This document shows positions 6,383 through 7,969 of a stretch of DNA of 7,969 bases, piece by piece; the stretch's first letter is position 1, and each line of letters begins with the position of its first letter. The notes beneath the pieces were generated by a model. It was not told where the DNA came from. It searched no databases and was given only the letters and a program-made list of their open reading frames with translations. Position numbers and translations under genes: made by a program. Source of the DNA: a bacterium (GTDB lineage: Bacteria > Bacteroidota > Ignavibacteria > Kapaibacteriales > UBA2268); contig JANJUO010000398.1 in assembly GCA_024710535.1 (NCBI GenBank), positions 1 to 7,969 of the forward strand. Direction: 5' to 3'.

Positions 6383-6642
6383 TCTCGTGTAAACTCCAAA
6401 AAATATCCTAAACTTTCTACCATTTTTTCCATAAAAAACACTTCAACGTCCGTATTTAAACTCTTTTCATATTTAAGCAATGCATCATAAATTCTTTGTT
6501 TGAATTCTTCGTCAGTTTCAAATTTATTTCTTAAGAAATCATTAACATAAATTTCAAGCAAACCAAGCTCAGCCAATTCTTCAATATAAGTTTTTGGCTT
6601 AATTTGATCTTTGATTCGCAATAATTTTGATAATTTAGTCAA
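6349..6642 (-). CDS. Small helical hypothetical protein, non-ATG start
   Basis: I recognise no family. The open frame on the minus strand has no ATG until near its end. The chosen start is TTG at 6642, because AGGTG lies 5 bases upstream (6648-6652); this gives 97 residues. The frame stays open further upstream, with other TTG codons at 6684 and 6720, the latter giving 123 residues. That extension is rich in Phe and Leu and looks less like protein. The body is charged and helical (for example KTYIEELAELGLLEIYVNDF and ETDEEFKQRIYDALLKYEKS), with no signal peptide or membrane segment, so it is probably cytoplasmic. It overlaps the start of the coiled-coil gene by 34 bases, and its product may act with that protein. 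Use of TTG, or a mutation that destroyed an ATG, are both possible. Confidence 0.6.
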   Translation of the reverse strand: MTKLSKLLRIKDQIKPKTYIEELAELGLLEIYVNDFLRNKFETDEEFKQRIYDALLKYEKSLNTDVEVFFMEKMVESLGYFLEFTRECRTRSLFDPK

Positions 6643-6671
6643 TAATTCACCTAAATCAAAAAATAAAATAG

Positions 6672-6696
6672 TTCTATCACACAAATTTTGATAGAA
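6672..6696 (-). repeat. 7-bp hairpin upstream of the small gene
   Basis: TTCTATC (6672-6678) and GATAGAA (6690-6696) are perfect inverted repeats around an 11-base loop. If translation starts at TTG 6642, the hairpin lies in the leader about 20 bases before the ribosome site. If translation starts at 6720, it is inside the coding region. It may be chance in AT-rich DNA. Confidence 0.3.
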
Positions 6697-6812
6697 AAAA
6701 GCGGGCCAAATTTTGCGCAATTTAAATAAAATACTGAAAAAGATGAATTTATATTTAGGATTATGATTTTAAAGATTATCTTTTGGGCAATAATTTAATG
6801 ATGTGATCAAAT

Positions 6813-6863
6813 AAAAAGGGCTTTCTGAAAATTTGCGATCAAACAATTTTTTCGAAAAAGCCC
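6813..6863 (-). terminator. Rho-independent terminator of the peroxiredoxin gene
   Basis: GGGCTTT (6818-6824) and AAAGCCC (6857-6863) form a 7-bp outer stem, with further AT pairing possible inside. Plus-strand AAAAA at 6813-6817 gives the U-tract for minus-strand transcription. It begins 17 bases past the peroxiredoxin stop codon and separates that gene from the small-protein gene downstream. Confidence 0.7.
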
Positions 6864-6880
6864 AATTTAGTATTGGATAT

Positions 6881-7588
6881 TTACTTCTTGATGATTGCAT
6901 TCAAAACTGTATCTTTATCAAGTTTTTTAGTACAGAAAAACCAATCTTTGCATTCCAAACCTTCTTCTTTGCCATCCATTCTGTCTTTTGCTGTACCGCA
7001 GGAGCCAGCAGGTGAGATGATAACATCATCGCCTGGTCTCCAATCTGCAGGAGTTGCCACTTTGAATTCATCAGAAGTTTGCAAGGCAATAATAACTCTA
7101 TATAATTCATCAAAATTTCTACCTAAACTTAAAGGATAGTAGATAATTGTACGGATAATGCCTTGAGGATCAATCACAAAAACAGCACGAACTGCTTTAG
7201 TATTGCTTTCGCCAGGCATCATCATTCCATACTTCTTGGCAACTTCCATTGTAATATCCTCGATCAATGGGAAAGTAACTTCCACATCTTTCATACCTTT
7301 GTATTCAATTTTCTCTTTGATAGTGCGAAGCCAAGCAATATGACTATACAAACCATCAACAGACAAACCAACTAATTTGCAATTCGCATCATTGAATTGC
7401 TTTTCCATTGTTGCAAATGTCATAAATTCCGATGTACAAACAGGCGTGAAATCTGCAGGATGGCTGAATAAAATTACCCAACTGCCCTGATAATCAGCAG
7501 GAAAGTTGATTTCGCCTTGTGTTGTAACAGCTTTGAATTCCGGAGCTTTTTCGCCAATTCTTGGCATTGATATAACTTGTTGTTCCAT
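6881..7588 (-). CDS. Peroxiredoxin, Prx6 / archaeal-type thiol peroxidase
   Basis: The enzyme reduces hydrogen peroxide and organic hydroperoxides through a peroxidatic cysteine in the cytoplasm. From ATG 7588 the product has 235 residues. The active-site motif PxxxTxxC is at 44-51 (PADFTPVC), so C51 is the peroxidatic cysteine, and the partner arginine is probably R134 in AVRAVFVID. The C-terminal extension with GDDVIISPAGS and CKDWFFC (C213 and C219) is the layout of the long archaeal Prx6-group enzymes such as that of Aeropyrum, in which the C-x5-C pair takes part in the thiol cycle. An additional cysteine is at 197. A second ATG at 7567 (MPRIGEKAPEF) is a possible start. The frame before 7588 opens only with non-preferred codons. 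No strong Shine-Dalgarno site is visible. It appears to be a single-gene unit with its own terminator, and no reductase partner is adjacent. Confidence 0.94.
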   Translation of the reverse strand: MEQQVISMPRIGEKAPEFKAVTTQGEINFPADYQGSWVILFSHPADFTPVCTSEFMTFATMEKQFNDANCKLVGLSVDGLYSHIAWLRTIKEKIEYKGMKDVEVTFPLIEDITMEVAKKYGMMMPGESNTKAVRAVFVIDPQGIIRTIIYYPLSLGRNFDELYRVIIALQTSDEFKVATPADWRPGDDVIISPAGSCGTAKDRMDGKEEGLECKDWFFCTKKLDKDTVLNAIIKK

Positions 7589-7787
7589 AATCTTAATCTC
7601 ATTAAAAAGTAAAAAATACATTTTATTGACGGAATTAAAGAATTTAATTGTAAAATTCACCTAAATAATATATTTATAAATATAAATAATTGATTGCTGA
7701 ATTTTTCGAAATTGCATTCAAATTTATAATCAAAAATGATTTTATTTCTGTAATGCAACTTTTGAAGAAAATCAGAAAGTTAAAGTC
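7589..7787. other. Upstream region of the peroxiredoxin gene
   Basis: This very AT-rich stretch should hold the promoter for the minus-strand peroxiredoxin gene. I found no exact TAnnTTTG element at a sensible distance and no recognisable regulator site, so none is called. No open frame is supported on either strand. Confidence 0.4.
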
Positions 7788-7838
7788 TGTAATTTCGAGG
7801 CGACACTGAAAACTATGTTTTCACTAAAAAGAAAATGA
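7788..7838. repeat. Direct repeat copy A of a 51-base hairpin element
   Basis: The segment matches copy B (7852-7902) at 47 of 51 positions, 64 bases apart. Inside, TGAAAAC (7807-7813) and GTTTTCA (7817-7823) form a 7-bp hairpin with the loop TAT. The ends are imperfect inverted repeats: TGTAATTT (7788-7795) against AAATGACA (7833-7840). This layout suits a small palindromic intergenic repeat. Confidence 0.75.
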
Positions 7839-7851
7839 CAAATAAATGTGT

Positions 7852-7902
7852 TGTCATTCCGAGGCGACACTGAAAACTTCGTTTTCACTAAAAAGAAAAT
7901 GA
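7852..7902. repeat. Direct repeat copy B of a 51-base hairpin element
   Basis: Same element as copy A in the same orientation. The 7-bp hairpin TGAAAAC (7871-7877) / GTTTTCA (7881-7887) is intact, and two of the four differences fall in its loop (TTC instead of TAT). The other two are near the left end. The left end starts TGTCATTCCGAGG, reminiscent of dispersed intergenic repeats in Bacteroidota genomes. No third copy is seen in the remaining 67 bases. Confidence 0.75.
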
Positions 7903-7969
7903 ACAAATTATCGTTATAAAGTTGCGTAAGAAAGTTATCGTACTTCGATTGGTGTTTAATACCCGTTTC

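Noticed and set aside
7788..7902. Two direct repeats as a CRISPR array
   Set aside because: There are only two copies, with a 13-base gap that is too short for a spacer, an internal hairpin plus inverted ends, and no cas genes.

Overview
The window is a 7,969-base AT-rich stretch of ordinary-looking bacterial chromosome. It most likely comes from the Bacteroidota or the wider FCB group. Three things support this: the short-chain-dehydrogenase type of L-threonine 3-dehydrogenase, which is typical of Flavobacteria and relatives; a tRNA promoter that fits the Bacteroidota pattern TTTG-N19-TAnnTTTG exactly; and the scarcity of strong Shine-Dalgarno sites at confident starts. The genus cannot be fixed from this sequence.

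Layout from left to right. Bases 1-272 hold no confident gene. They contain a 61-codon open frame on the minus strand that runs off the left edge without any usual start codon, an imperfect inverted repeat, a 12-base palindrome, and the terminator of the next gene. A minus-strand acyl-CoA dehydrogenase (273-1415) and a plus-strand L-threonine 3-dehydrogenase (1650-2624) are divergently transcribed from a 234-base region in which each has a TAnnTTTG-type -7 element. A hairpin and then a rho-independent terminator follow the threonine dehydrogenase. A stand-alone tRNA-His(GTG) at 3007-3080 has its own promoter and terminator.

From 6642 down to 3341 four minus-strand genes lie close together: a small helical protein with no ATG start, a coiled-coil protein with one membrane segment at its extreme C-terminus, a PhoD-like exported metallophosphatase and a CPBP (Abi/CAAX-like) intramembrane protease. 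The first two overlap by 34 bases and the last two are one base apart, so each pair is probably translationally coupled. Whether all four form one operon is inference, since 74 bases separate the pairs. A minus-strand peroxiredoxin of the Prx6/archaeal type (6881-7588) has its own terminator. The right-hand 380 bases are gene-free and carry two 51-base direct repeats with an internal hairpin and imperfect terminal inverted repeats.

The two dehydrogenases and the peroxiredoxin are routine metabolic and oxidative-stress genes. Nothing here amounts to a clear new system. The most distinctive points are the overlapping small-protein/tail-anchored coiled-coil pair, the loss of the family cysteine in the PhoD-like enzyme, and the paired repeat elements near the right edge.
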